Made by a program: the position numbers and the translations under genes. DNA of 64,000 nucleotides from the NCBI RefSeq assembly GCF_001243045.1, contig NZ_LN849007.1:338989-402988 (forward strand), in the 5' to 3' direction. Every line of letters starts with the position of its first letter. Positions within the stretch are counted from its first letter, which is position 1. Positions 20,694 through 29,920 of the stretch are shown piece after piece. The notes beneath the pieces are model-generated. The model saw nothing but the letters and a program-made list of their open reading frames with translations. It did not search any database and had not been told where the DNA came from. This DNA is from Clostridium niameyense. Lineage in GTDB: Bacteria > Bacillota > Clostridia > Clostridiales > Clostridiaceae.

Positions 20694-20811
20694 AGAGGGG
20701 ATAATAATTATTATATAATTAATTTATTATTGACACTATTTATGTAAATGATGAGTATGTAACTGCTTGTTATTTATAGAAAATATTAAAGACTGAAGAG
20801 GGGGAATTATA

Positions 20812-22503
20812 GTGAAAAGCAAAAAGTTATTAGCCACAATTGTATCCTGTCTAGTAATAGCTTCAACAGCTTTAGTAGGATGTGGTATAAGTACTGGGGG
20901 ATCATCTGGTAAAGGACTAGATAAAGAACAACACTTAAATTTAGTTTTAGATCGAGAACCTAAAAATTTAGATCCATCTAAATCTACTGATTTATATTCA
21001 TCACAAGTAATATCAGAAGTTTATGAGGGATTAACTAGAATTGAAGTAGATAAGGATGGTAAGGATGTAGTTAAACCGGCTGGAGCTGAAAAGTGGGAAT
21101 CATCAAATGATGGACTTAAATGGACATTCCATTTAAGGGATTATGAATGGTCAGATGGAAAGAAAGTTACAGCTAAGGATTTTGAATATGGGATAAAAAG
21201 AACATTAGATCCTAAAATAGCTTCACAATATGCTTATTTATTATATCCAATAAAAAATGCTGAAAAATTTAATACTGATAAAAGTGGAAGTTTTTCAGCT
21301 AATGAAGTTGGGGTAAAGGCAATAAATGATAAAACATTGGAAATTACATTAGAAAAACCATGTGCATATTTTTTAAAAACAACATATTTTAAAGTTATGA
21401 TGCCACAAAGACAAGATATAGTAGAAAAGTATGGTGAGAAATTTGGAACAGAAGCAGCAAATATGCTATTCTGTGGACCGTTTACAATAAAGGAATGGGT
21501 TCATGGTAATAAAGTTGAATTAGTTAAAAATGAAAAATATTGGGATGCTAAATCTGTAAAATTACAAAAAGCAACTATGAAAATTATAGATAATGAAGGT
21601 TCAAGAATGCAAGAGCTTTTAAATGGTTCTTTAGATATTGCAAAAGTTAGAAAACCTGAATGGAAAGAAAAATTTGATAAATCAAAAAATTTTGATTTAG
21701 TTAAATTACCAGAACCATCTACTAACTATGAATTTTACAATCAAAAGGATAAATTATTTAAGAATGTAAAAGTTAGGAAAGCCTTCTCGTTAGCTATTAA
21801 CAGGGAAGATGTTTCAAAAACATTATTTAAAGGTATATTTACACCAGCTTATGGATGGGTACCACCTCAATTGCAAATAGGTGATAAAGAATTTAGAAAA
21901 GAGGCTGGAGAAGAACCAATTAAAAAATTAAAAGAAGAAAATAAGGATCCAAAAAAACTTTTAGTTGAAGGTTTAAAAGAATTAGGTATGGATCCAGATC
22001 CAAGTAAGATTACAGTTAATTATTTAACAGGAGCAACAGACGATCAACAAAAAGAAATATGCGAATATTTTCAGCAAATGTACGAAAAAGTTTTAGGTAT
22101 TAAAGTGAAAATTGAATATGTTCAATGGCCAGTATACATGAATAGAATAGATAATGGAGATTATCAAATGTCAGGAATGGGATGGTCAGGGGACTATGAT
22201 GATCCTATGACAGAATTTGATTTGTGGATGACTGGAATGAATATGGTTCCTACAGGTTGGTCAAATGGAAAATATGATGAATTAGTCAAAAAAGCAGCTT
22301 CATTGCCACAAGAAAAGAATGCAGAAAGAATGAAGGCATTTAAAGAAGCGGAAAAAATATTATTATATGATGATGCCGTAGTAGCTCCATTTGTATACAG
22401 AAATAAACAAATCTATAAAGGAAAATATGTAAAAGGAATAATGATTCCTTTGTTTGGATCTGAAATAGATATAAAATATGCTTATACAGAAGGAAGAAAA
22501 TAA
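20812..22503 (+). CDS. oppA: Oligopeptide ABC transporter substrate-binding lipoprotein
   Basis: This 563-residue receptor of solute-binding family 5 captures peptides outside the membrane. The signal peptide ends in a lipobox LVGC with cysteine at residue 24. Family landmarks are LVLDREPKNLDPSKSTD, the WTFHLRD strand and AFSLAINRED near residue 325. The GTG start follows GAGGGGGAA. It is the first gene of oppABCDF; a hairpin in the gap to oppB may keep receptor mRNA in excess. Confidence 0.95.
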   Translation: MKSKKLLATIVSCLVIASTALVGCGISTGGSSGKGLDKEQHLNLVLDREPKNLDPSKSTDLYSSQVISEVYEGLTRIEVDKDGKDVVKPAGAEKWESSNDGLKWTFHLRDYEWSDGKKVTAKDFEYGIKRTLDPKIASQYAYLLYPIKNAEKFNTDKSGSFSANEVGVKAINDKTLEITLEKPCAYFLKTTYFKVMMPQRQDIVEKYGEKFGTEAANMLFCGPFTIKEWVHGNKVELVKNEKYWDAKSVKLQKATMKIIDNEGSRMQELLNGSLDIAKVRKPEWKEKFDKSKNFDLVKLPEPSTNYEFYNQKDKLFKNVKVRKAFSLAINREDVSKTLFKGIFTPAYGWVPPQLQIGDKEFRKEAGEEPIKKLKEENKDPKKLLVEGLKELGMDPDPSKITVNYLTGATDDQQKEICEYFQQMYEKVLGIKVKIEYVQWPVYMNRIDNGDYQMSGMGWSGDYDDPMTEFDLWMTGMNMVPTGWSNGKYDELVKKAASLPQEKNAERMKAFKEAEKILLYDDAVVAPFVYRNKQIYKGKYVKGIMIPLFGSEIDIKYAYTEGRK

Positions 22504-22509
22504 TATTTA

Positions 22510-22544
22510 ATATACAGCAGGGCATTTAAGGTTCTGCTGTATAT
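22510..22544 (+). other. Hairpin between oppA and oppB
   Basis: An 11-bp stem (22510-22520 with 22534-22544) lies in the 80-bp oppA-oppB gap without a strong U run. Such hairpins often protect receptor mRNA 3' ends or terminate part of the transcription. Confidence 0.6.
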
Positions 22545-22583
22545 CTTATACATACAGATATAAACATTTATGGAGGAGTGAAA

Positions 22584-23507
22584 ATGGGAAAGTATATTTT
22601 AAAAAGATTAGGCTATATGATACTTACACTATGGATAGTAATTACTATAACTTTTGCACTTATGCATGCTATACCAGGTGATCCATTAGCAGCCAATGCT
22701 AGAAGATTACCACCACAGATAAGAGCTAATTACTATGCAAAATATGGTTTAGATAAACCAGTAACTACGCAATATGTAGTCTACATGAAAAATTTGCTAA
22801 AAGGAGATTTAGGTGAATCTTTAGCCTTTGCTGGAAGAAGTGTTAACACTGTTATAAAAGATGGACTTCCAGCTTCAGCAAGAATTGGTGTTCAAGCAGT
22901 ATTTATAGGATTTGCTTTAGGAATAGCTTTAGGTATTGTAGCAGCATTTAATAGAAATAAATGGCCAGATTATATAGTTATGTTTATTGCTTTATTAGGG
23001 GTTTCTATACCAAGCTTTGTATTTGCTGCTTTACTTCAATATTTATTTACTGTTAAGCATATGTTATTACCAACTACTGGGTGGGGTACATTTAAGCATA
23101 CTATACTTCCAACTATAGCTTTATGTTTATCACCTTTAGCTATATATGCAAGGTATATGAGAAATGAGTGTTTAGATGTTTTAGGACAAGATTATATTCT
23201 TACTGCAAAAGCAAAGGGTGTTAGTAAAATTTCTTTAGTTTGGAAGCATGTAATAAGAAATGCCATACTTCCTAGTATAACTATATTAGGACCACAAATA
23301 GCTAGTATATTAACAGGTTCATTTGTTATAGAAAGTATATATGGAATACCTGGGCTTGGTAATTCTTTTGTTGGAGCTGTGAATAATATGGATTACTCAA
23401 TGATTATGGGACTTACTGTGTTTATGGCTGCATTATATATATTATCATTATTAATAGTAGATATATTATATGGAGTTATTGATCCAAGAATAAGAATTGC
23501 AGACTAA
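22584..23507 (+). CDS. oppB: Oligopeptide ABC transporter permease OppB
   Basis: This 307-residue integral membrane protein has about six transmembrane segments. The N-terminal segment YILKRLGYMILTLWIVITIT is typical of OppB/DppB. The EAA-type cytoplasmic loop (DYILTAKAKGVSKISLVWKHVIRNAILP) contacts the ATPases. The ATG at 22584 is preferred over the GTG at 22578, which overlaps the GGAGGAGTG ribosome binding site. Confidence 0.95.
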   Translation: MGKYILKRLGYMILTLWIVITITFALMHAIPGDPLAANARRLPPQIRANYYAKYGLDKPVTTQYVVYMKNLLKGDLGESLAFAGRSVNTVIKDGLPASARIGVQAVFIGFALGIALGIVAAFNRNKWPDYIVMFIALLGVSIPSFVFAALLQYLFTVKHMLLPTTGWGTFKHTILPTIALCLSPLAIYARYMRNECLDVLGQDYILTAKAKGVSKISLVWKHVIRNAILPSITILGPQIASILTGSFVIESIYGIPGLGNSFVGAVNNMDYSMIMGLTVFMAALYILSLLIVDILYGVIDPRIRIAD

Positions 23508-23531
23508 AATTCCTATAGAGGAGGGAAAATC

Positions 23532-24452
23532 GTGGCAGAGATAAGTAAAGATGAATTTGAAATTATAGGTATAGATAGAGAAAAAACTAATGAAATAAAT
23601 AGACCTAACATTACTTATTGGCAGGATGCCTGGAGAAGATTAAAAGAGAATAAAGTTGCTATATTTTCTTTAGGTATACTTATATTAATAACATTAATGA
23701 CAATAATAGGACCTTATTTAACGAAATATAAATATTGGGCTACGGATTCAAGTATTATAAATATGTCTCCTAATAAAGATCATTGGTTTGGAACAGATAT
23801 GTTAGGAAGAGATATGTTTGCAAGAGTTTGGAAAGGTGGAAGAGTATCCATTATAATAGGAATTTTAGGAACTATTATAGAGATGACTATAGGTGTAATT
23901 TATGGAGGAATTTCAGGATATTTTGGGGGATTAGTAGATGATATAATGATGAGGGTAGTAGAAATACTATTAAGTATACCTTATTTGATGGTTGTTATTA
24001 TAATTTCTATTGTACTTAAACAAAGGGGAATTATGTCTTTAGTAATAGCTATGACTATAACTGGTTGGTGTGGTATGGCTAGAATAATAAGAGGACAAAT
24101 ACTTCAAGTAAGAGAACAGGAATATGTACTAGCAGCCAGGGCTTTAGGGGCTAGTTCTTCACGAATCATTAAAAAACATTTGCTACCAAATGCTATTGGA
24201 ATTTTAATTGTTAATATTACATTAGATGTTCCATCATTTATATTTGGGGAGGCATTTTTAAGTTATATAGGTTTAGGTATACAATCACCTAATACTAGCT
24301 GGGGTTCTTTAGCATCATCTGCACAACCAAATTTGATGTTTTATCCATATCAATTATTTTTCCCAGCATTATTTATAAGCTTAACTATGTTATCTTTTAA
24401 TTTATTGGGCGATGGATTGAGGGATGCACTTGATCCTAAATTAAGACAGTAG
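23532..24452 (+). CDS. oppC: Oligopeptide ABC transporter permease OppC
   Basis: This 306-residue permease has the cytoplasmic OppC N-terminus (TYWQDAWRRLKENKVA), the membrane segment that follows, and the conserved HWFGTDMLGRDMF. The EAA loop is EYVLAARALGASSSRIIKKHLLPN. The GTG start follows GAGGAGGGAAAA. It forms the translocation pore with OppB and lies 24 bp downstream of it. Confidence 0.95.
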   Translation: MAEISKDEFEIIGIDREKTNEINRPNITYWQDAWRRLKENKVAIFSLGILILITLMTIIGPYLTKYKYWATDSSIINMSPNKDHWFGTDMLGRDMFARVWKGGRVSIIIGILGTIIEMTIGVIYGGISGYFGGLVDDIMMRVVEILLSIPYLMVVIIISIVLKQRGIMSLVIAMTITGWCGMARIIRGQILQVREQEYVLAARALGASSSRIIKKHLLPNAIGILIVNITLDVPSFIFGEAFLSYIGLGIQSPNTSWGSLASSAQPNLMFYPYQLFFPALFISLTMLSFNLLGDGLRDALDPKLRQ

Positions 24453-24463
24453 GGGGGAAGTTA

Positions 24464-25486
24464 ATGGATGAAAAAATATTAGAAGTAAAAAATTTAAAGG
24501 TTTCTTATCATACTTATGCAGGAGAAGTACAGTCAGTAAGGGGAATAGATTTCTATCTTAATAAAGGTGAAACTCTTGCCATAGTAGGTGAATCAGGTTG
24601 CGGAAAAACAGTAACGGCTAAATCTATTATGAGATTAATTCAAGAACCTCCAGGTGAGATAAAGAAGGATTCTGAGATTATATTTAATAAAAGAAATATA
24701 TTAGACATGAATGAAGATGAACTTAGAAATTTAAGGGGATCAGATATAAGTATGATATTCCAAGATCCAATGACTTCTCTCAATCCTACTATGAAAGTGG
24801 GAAAACAAATAGCTGAAAGTTTAATTATACATCGAGGAATGAATAAAATAGAAGCTTTTCACGAGGCTATAAATATATTAAAATTGGTTAATATACCCAA
24901 TGCTGAGAAAAGAGCTAATCAATATCCACATGAATTTTCAGGGGGAATGAGGCAAAGAGCAATGATTGCTATAGCATTATCTTGTAATCCTAAAGTGCTT
25001 ATAGCAGATGAGCCAACTACTGCTTTGGATGTTACTATACAGGCTCAAATAATGGGTCTTATAAGAGAGCTACAGGTTAAATTAAATACAGCAGTTATTA
25101 TGATAACTCATGATTTAGGGGTGGTTGCTGACGTAGCTCATAGAATTCAAGTTATGTATGCGGGAAAAATTATAGAAAGAGGAACTACAGATGAAATATT
25201 CTATAAACCAAAGCATCCATATACATGGGCGCTACTTCAATCTGTGCCAAGATTAGATACAGAACATAAAGGGGAGTTATATTCATTGGAAGGAACACCT
25301 CCAGATTTAATTAAACCACCTATTGGATGTCCTTTTGCTTCAAGGTGTGAAAATTGTATGAAAATATGCAAGGAGCGAATGCCAGAAATTACAAAAATAA
25401 CTGATACTCATGAGGTTTCTTGCTGGCTTATACATTCTTTAGCACCTAAAGTCAATAATCCCATTGAAGACAGAGGTGAAGAGTAA
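24464..25486 (+). CDS. oppD: Oligopeptide ABC transporter ATPase OppD
   Basis: This 340-residue ATPase has Walker A GESGCGKT at 42-49, signature FSGGMRQ at 158-164 and Walker B VLIADEP at 178-184. The C-terminal oligopeptide/dipeptide extension contains a cysteine cluster (GCPFASRCENCMKIC) as in FeS-bearing OppD/DppD. The ATG follows AGGGGGGAA. Its stop overlaps the oppF start by one base, so the two are translationally coupled. Confidence 0.96.
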   Translation: MDEKILEVKNLKVSYHTYAGEVQSVRGIDFYLNKGETLAIVGESGCGKTVTAKSIMRLIQEPPGEIKKDSEIIFNKRNILDMNEDELRNLRGSDISMIFQDPMTSLNPTMKVGKQIAESLIIHRGMNKIEAFHEAINILKLVNIPNAEKRANQYPHEFSGGMRQRAMIAIALSCNPKVLIADEPTTALDVTIQAQIMGLIRELQVKLNTAVIMITHDLGVVADVAHRIQVMYAGKIIERGTTDEIFYKPKHPYTWALLQSVPRLDTEHKGELYSLEGTPPDLIKPPIGCPFASRCENCMKICKERMPEITKITDTHEVSCWLIHSLAPKVNNPIEDRGEE

Positions 25487-26442
25487 TGGTAGAAGAAAAT
25501 TTAATAGAAGTTAAAAATTTAAAGAAGTATTTTAAGATTGGAAAAGATTCAGTTTTAAAGGCTGTGGATGATATAAGTTTTAATATAAGAAAAGGTGAAA
25601 CATTAGGATTAGTTGGAGAGTCAGGTTGTGGAAAAACCACTTGTGGAAGAACTGTATTAGGATTATATCCAGCAACTGAGGGAGAAGTACTTTTTGAAGG
25701 GGTAAATATTCATAAATTAAGAAAAAAAGAAAAAAGAGAATTTACTAAAGAAGCTCAGATAATATTTCAGGATCCATATGCATCCTTGAATCCAAGAATG
25801 ACAGTTGGAGATATAATAGGAGAAGGTATAGACATTCATAATTTATATAATGGAAAAGAGCGAATGGAAAAAATATATGAATTATTGAACTTAGTAGGAT
25901 TAAACAAAGAGCATGTTTCAAGATTTCCCCATGAATTTTCTGGGGGACAAAAGCAGAGAATTGGAATAGCAAGAGCTTTAGCTATAGAACCTAAATTTAT
26001 TGTGTGTGATGAACCTATATCTGCTTTAGATGTATCAATACAAGCACAAGTAGTAAACTTACTTATAGATCTTCAAAAAAAGTTAGGACTTACTTATTTA
26101 TTTATAGCTCATGATCTTTCTATGGTACGACATATATCAGATAGAGTTGGGGTAATGTATCTTGGTACTATGGTAGAACTTACGGGTAGTCAAAAGCTAT
26201 ATGATAATCCAAAGCATCCATATACTAAGGCATTATTATCAGCTATACCTATTCCTGATCCTAAGGTAGGTAAGAGAAAGAAAAGGATAATGCTTAAAGG
26301 AGAAGTTCCAAGTCCTATAAATCCAAAATCAGGCTGTAGATTTGCAGCTAGATGTAAATATGCAAAATCTATATGTAATGAGGAAAGGCCTAAATTCAAA
26401 GAAGTAGAAAAAGATCACTTTGTTGCATGTCATTTATATTAA
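25486..26442 (+). CDS. oppF: Oligopeptide ABC transporter ATPase OppF
   Basis: This 318-residue partner ATPase of OppD has Walker A GESGCGKTT at 44-52, signature FSGGQKQR, and Walker B FIVCDEP, followed by a C-terminal extension with RCKYAKSIC. Its ATG shares a base with the oppD TAA. It is the last gene of the operon and is followed by a strong terminator. Confidence 0.96.
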   Translation: MVEENLIEVKNLKKYFKIGKDSVLKAVDDISFNIRKGETLGLVGESGCGKTTCGRTVLGLYPATEGEVLFEGVNIHKLRKKEKREFTKEAQIIFQDPYASLNPRMTVGDIIGEGIDIHNLYNGKERMEKIYELLNLVGLNKEHVSRFPHEFSGGQKQRIGIARALAIEPKFIVCDEPISALDVSIQAQVVNLLIDLQKKLGLTYLFIAHDLSMVRHISDRVGVMYLGTMVELTGSQKLYDNPKHPYTKALLSAIPIPDPKVGKRKKRIMLKGEVPSPINPKSGCRFAARCKYAKSICNEERPKFKEVEKDHFVACHLY

Positions 26443-26525
26443 TAATTATATTTAAGTGTTAATATTATTTTTGAAGTTAAATTATATTTAAAATATGCTT
26501 ACATAAAATATAGAAATAAAATTAA

Positions 26526-26570
26526 TTTAAAAGAGATTGATTATTATATCAATCTCTTTTAAATTGTTTT
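26526..26570 (+). terminator. Terminator of the opp operon
   Basis: A 16-bp perfect stem (26526-26541 with 26548-26563, 6-nt loop) is followed by TTGTTTTAT. Confidence 0.85.
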
Positions 26571-26648
26571 ATAGATATGTCTTAGTATAAAAACCCCCTA
26601 AGTTGTGAAAAATAATAATTAATAATTACTTTTAGGAGGGTAAACATT

Positions 26649-26906
26649 ATGGGGAAAACGCCGTTAAAGAAAGTTATTAAAGCTAAAATAAAAGCAAATA
26701 AAGAACTTACAAAGCATGAAAAAATAAGAGAAAATATGAAATATGAAATAGCAAAAGAACTAGGATTGCAAGATAAAGTAGATAAATTCGGATGGGGTGG
26801 ACTTACCTCAGAGGAAACTGGTAGAATAGGCGGTATTATGACTAGGAGAAAAAAAGAACTAAAACTTCCTAAAAATGAGGATATATTAAAAATGGGTAAA
26901 GAATAA
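26649..26906 (+). CDS. Small acid-soluble spore protein, alpha/beta type (variant)
   Basis: This 85-residue protein resembles the DNA-coating SASPs of the forespore. It has the GPR protease-type site (MKYEIAKELGL) and the second conserved block GWGGLTSEETGRIGGIMTRR. The N-terminal 30 residues are unusually lysine-rich, which sets it apart from the major SASPs and fits a minor SspF-like member. The ATG follows TTAGGAGGGT. Forespore (sigma-G) expression is expected, but I could not find a convincing sigma-G promoter. Confidence 0.82.
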   Translation: MGKTPLKKVIKAKIKANKELTKHEKIRENMKYEIAKELGLQDKVDKFGWGGLTSEETGRIGGIMTRRKKELKLPKNEDILKMGKE

Positions 26907-26995
26907 TTTAAAGCTTATTGACTTACTTAGTAAAAATATATAATATTTATTAGTAGTGTAATAATTTATTTAATTTTAATAAGGGGATTTTGTTT

Positions 26996-27748
26996 ATGAA
27001 CTGCTATAGGGAATTTGCACATATATATGATGATCTTATAAACGACGATATAAATTATAAAAAGTGGAGTAACACTATAATAAATATTTGTAATGAATTG
27101 AATATAGATAAAGATAATTATTTAGATTTAGCCTGCGGTACGGGGAATTTAACATTAGAATTGGCTTCAAATTTTAAGTCTATTTGGGCAGTAGATTTAT
27201 CTTATGATATGCTTACAGAAGCAGAGAATAAATTTAGAAATCATAAGATAAAGTCAAAATTTATTTGCCAAGATATATGTGATTTGAATTTAAATAAAAA
27301 GTTTAATTTAATAACTTGTTGTTTAGATTCAGTTAACTATATATTAGATAAAAATAAATTAGAAAGTTTTTTTAAAAATGTTTATAATCATTTAGAAGAT
27401 GATGGAATTTTTATATTTGATATAAATTCTTATTATAAATTATCTGAGGTGTTGGGAAATAATCTTTTTAATTATGATGATGAAAATATAACATATATAT
27501 GGGAAAATTATTTAGAAGATGATATAGTACAAATGAATATATCTTTTTTTATAAACAAGGAGGATAATATTTATTTTAGGTTCGATGAAGAACATAAAGA
27601 GAGGGCCTATAAAAAAGAAGAGATAGAAGATATTATAAAAAATAAAGGATTTAAAATAGTAAAATTACTAGATAGCTATGAGGAAAAGAAAATAATAGAT
27701 AAAACAGAAAGAATAGTTTTTGTTATAGTAAAAAATAAACTATTTTAA
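26996..27748 (+). CDS. Class I SAM-dependent methyltransferase
   Basis: This 250-residue protein has the SAM-binding motif I (YLDLACGTGN, residues 42-51), an acidic motif II in WAVDLSYDML and motif III/IV regions (DICDLNLNKKFNLITCC). The N-terminus FAHIYDDLINDDINYKKW is typical of clostridial small-molecule methyltransferases near hslO. The ATG at 26996 is preferred to an upstream TTG because of its spacing from AAGGGG. The substrate is unknown. Confidence 0.85.
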   Translation: MNCYREFAHIYDDLINDDINYKKWSNTIINICNELNIDKDNYLDLACGTGNLTLELASNFKSIWAVDLSYDMLTEAENKFRNHKIKSKFICQDICDLNLNKKFNLITCCLDSVNYILDKNKLESFFKNVYNHLEDDGIFIFDINSYYKLSEVLGNNLFNYDDENITYIWENYLEDDIVQMNISFFINKEDNIYFRFDEEHKERAYKKEEIEDIIKNKGFKIVKLLDSYEEKKIIDKTERIVFVIVKNKLF

Positions 27749-27776
27749 TAATTAATAGGATAGAGGTGCAATACAA

Positions 27777-28655
27777 ATGAGTGATAAATTAGTAAGAGCT
27801 ATAGCTAAAGATGGGGAAGTTAGAATAATAGGTGCCATAACTACAGAACTTGTAAATAAAGGTGTAAAGATACATAATTGTGCTCCAACAGCAGCTGCTG
27901 CTTTAGGAAGAATGCTTACAGCAGGGGTCTTAATGGGTTCAACTTTAAAAAGTGAAAAGGATACTTTAACATTACAAATTTCAGGTGGAGGAATAGCAAA
28001 AGGAATAGTTGTTACTTCTTATTCAGATGCTCATGTAAAAGGATATATAGGAAATCCTTTAGCAGATTTAAAACCTAATGATAAAGGAAAATTAGATGTA
28101 AGTGGTATAATAGGAAGAAATGGAAATCTACTTGTTATAAGGGATATGGGACTTAAAGAACCTTATATAGGACAGGTACCTATATATACAGGGGAAATAG
28201 GTGATGATATAGCGTATTACTACACTGTTTCAGAACAAACACCTTCTGCAGTAGGATTAGGAGTGTTAGTAGATAAAGATCTATCTATTAAATCAGCGGG
28301 TGGATTTATAATACAAATGATGCCAGGTGCTAATGAAATGTTAGCGGATTTAATAACTTATAGGTTACAAGAAATCCCTTCGATTACAGAAATGATATCA
28401 AAAGGAATGAGTATTGAAGAAATATTAGAATACATTTTTAAAGATATGGATTTAAAAATATTAGATCACACAACTCCAGAGTATAAATGTGACTGTTCTA
28501 GGGAAAAGGTTAAAAAGGCACTTATAAGCATAGGAAAAAAGGACTTAAACGAAATATATGAAGATGGAAAAGATGAAGAAATACAATGTCATTTTTGTAA
28601 TGAATCATATACATTTACCCATAAAGAAATAGGTGATATTTTAAAAGAAATATAG
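27777..28655 (+). CDS. hslO: Hsp33 redox-regulated chaperonin
   Basis: This 292-residue cytoplasmic holdase is activated by oxidative unfolding. The four zinc-ligand cysteines are at about 238 and 240 (CDC) and 271 and 274 (CHFC), in a C-terminal redox switch. The N-terminal domain has the normal start [19 protein letters not shown]. The length is standard. It lies 28 bp after the methyltransferase and is probably co-transcribed with it. Confidence 0.96.
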   Translation: MSDKLVRAIAKDGEVRIIGAITTELVNKGVKIHNCAPTAAAALGRMLTAGVLMGSTLKSEKDTLTLQISGGGIAKGIVVTSYSDAHVKGYIGNPLADLKPNDKGKLDVSGIIGRNGNLLVIRDMGLKEPYIGQVPIYTGEIGDDIAYYYTVSEQTPSAVGLGVLVDKDLSIKSAGGFIIQMMPGANEMLADLITYRLQEIPSITEMISKGMSIEEILEYIFKDMDLKILDHTTPEYKCDCSREKVKKALISIGKKDLNEIYEDGKDEEIQCHFCNESYTFTHKEIGDILKEI

Positions 28656-28676
28656 TGAAATTTATTTAAATGCCTG

Positions 28677-28705
28677 TTGACAATATGTAGAATTTATAAT
28701 ACAAT
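28677..28705 (+). promoter_or_regulatory. Promoter of the tRNA array
   Basis: TTGACA (28677-28682) and TACAAT (28700-28705) are separated by 17 bp, 20 bp before tRNA-Val. Confidence 0.7.
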
Positions 28706-28725
28706 ATTATTGTCGTTATTGGTAT

Positions 28726-28801
28726 GGGCGCATAGCTCAGCTGGGAGAGCATCTGCCTTACAAGCAGGGGGTCACAGGTTCGAGCCCTGTTGTGCCCACC
28801 A
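28726..28801 (+). tRNA. tRNA-Val (UAC)
   Basis: The cloverleaf is complete with encoded CCA. The 7-bp acceptor stem is GGGCGCA/TGTGCCC, and the anticodon loop CTTACAA gives anticodon TAC. It decodes GUA, the specifier codon of the valS T-box in this window. Confidence 0.97.
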
Positions 28802-28809
28802 TACAATGC

Positions 28810-28886
28810 GGCCCAGTGGCTCAGCTGGTTAGAGTGCCGGCCTGTCACGCCGGAGGTCGAGGGTTCGATCCCCTTCTGGGTCGCCA
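28810..28886 (+). tRNA. tRNA-Asp (GUC)
   Basis: The acceptor stem is GGCCCAG/CTGGGTC with the G discriminator usual for Asp. The anticodon loop is CTGTCAC, and CCA is encoded. Confidence 0.97.
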
Positions 28887-28889
28887 AAT

Positions 28890-28965
<76 letters not shown>

Positions 28966-28968
28966 AAT

Positions 28969-29043
28969 GCGGGAGTGGCTCAGTGGTAGAGCGTCACCTT
29001 GCCAAGGTGAACGTCGCGAGTTCGAATCTCGTCTTCCGCTCCA
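28969..29043 (+). tRNA. tRNA-Gly (GCC)
   Basis: The acceptor stem is GCGGGAG/CTTCCGC, the anticodon loop is TTGCCAA, and CCA is encoded. Confidence 0.97.
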
Positions 29044-29049
29044 TTATTT

Positions 29050-29123
29050 GGCGCTATAGCCAAGTGGTAAGGCAGAGGCCTGCAAAGCCTTTATCCCCAG
29101 TTCAAATCTGGGTGGCGCCTCCA
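29050..29123 (+). tRNA. tRNA-Cys (GCA)
   Basis: The acceptor stem is GGCGCTA/TGGCGCC with one T-G pair, the anticodon loop is CTGCAAA, and CCA is encoded. It is the last tRNA of the array. Confidence 0.97.
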
Positions 29124-29157
29124 AAAAGGTGATATCTTCAGAGATATCACCTTTTTT
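29124..29157 (+). terminator. Terminator of the tRNA array
   Basis: The hairpin AAAAGGTGATATCT / AGATATCACCTTTT has a TCAG loop and ends in a T run. It immediately follows tRNA-Cys. Confidence 0.92.
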
Positions 29158-29221
29158 GTACATTAAAGTATAATTATTCTATAATTTTAAAACAAATAAA
29201 TAATGAAATGAGGTATTTAAT

Positions 29222-29917
29222 ATGCTTTCAGTAAATAATTTATCTAAAATTTATAATAAATTTAAAGCTGTAGACAATGTTTCTTTTGAAGTAAATAATG
29301 GAGAAATAGCAGTGCTTTTAGGACCTAATGGAGCAGGGAAAAGTACTACTATAAAATCTATAGTAGGTCTTTTGAAATTTGAAGGAGAAATAAAAATTTG
29401 CAATAATTTAAATAAAACTATAGAGGCAAAAAGAAATTTCGCATATGTACCTGAAGTACCAGCATTATATGAATTATTAACTGTATATGAACATATAGAA
29501 TATATGGCTAAGGCTTATAGTATAGATGATTATAAGGATAAGGCAGAAGAACTTTTAAAAAGATTTGACTTATGGGATAAAAAGGACAAGCTAGGTAGGG
29601 AACTTTCAAAAGGAATGCAACAAAAAGTTAGTATTTGTTGTTCACTTATAGTTAATCCTAAAGTCATTTTATTTGATGAACCTATGATAGGTTTAGATCC
29701 TAAAGCCATAAAAGAACTAAAAAAAATATTTTTAGAGTTAAGAGAGCAGGGTGTAGCTATAATTATAAGTACTCATATTATAGATAGCATAAATGAACTT
29801 TGGGATAAAGCACTTATAATGAATGAGGGTAAAATAGTGTTTTCAAGGACAAGACAAGAACTTATAGATAGAAATGAATCCTTAGAAGAAATATTCTTTG
29901 AAGTAACGGAGGGATAA
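29222..29917 (+). CDS. ABC exporter ATPase (ABC-2 type)
   Basis: This 231-residue ATPase has Walker A GPNGAGKST near residues 35-43, a signature LSKGMQQK that deviates from LSGGQ in the way common to ABC-2/bacitracin-type ATPases, and Walker B VILFDEP. The switch histidine is in STHII. It is followed 3 bp later by its membrane partner. The substrate is unknown; antibiotic, bacteriocin or lipid export are all possible. Confidence 0.92.
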   Translation: MLSVNNLSKIYNKFKAVDNVSFEVNNGEIAVLLGPNGAGKSTTIKSIVGLLKFEGEIKICNNLNKTIEAKRNFAYVPEVPALYELLTVYEHIEYMAKAYSIDDYKDKAEELLKRFDLWDKKDKLGRELSKGMQQKVSICCSLIVNPKVILFDEPMIGLDPKAIKELKKIFLELREQGVAIIISTHIIDSINELWDKALIMNEGKIVFSRTRQELIDRNESLEEIFFEVTEG

Positions 29918-29920
29918 AAA

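Larger units (their letters stand above)
20344..20811. other. Long divergent regulatory region between asd and oppA
   Basis: These 468 bp hold no gene. I see a candidate CodY box (20517-20531), a sigma-A-like promoter towards oppA (20580-20608), a perfect 20-bp palindrome (20674-20693) and a second weak TTGACA near 20732. The oppA leader would be about 190 nt long. An A/T-only inverted repeat near 20415-20445 could be a weak terminator or part of the asd promoter region. Confidence 0.6.

Noticed and set aside
26575-26648. Sigma-G promoter before the SASP gene
   Set aside because: AGTATA and AATAATA resemble the elements, but the spacing is about 21 bp, too long for sigma-G.
28666-28887. Minus-strand open frame of 73 codons across the first two tRNA genes
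   Set aside because: It is the antisense of tRNA-Val and tRNA-Asp. Such frames are well-known false protein calls.
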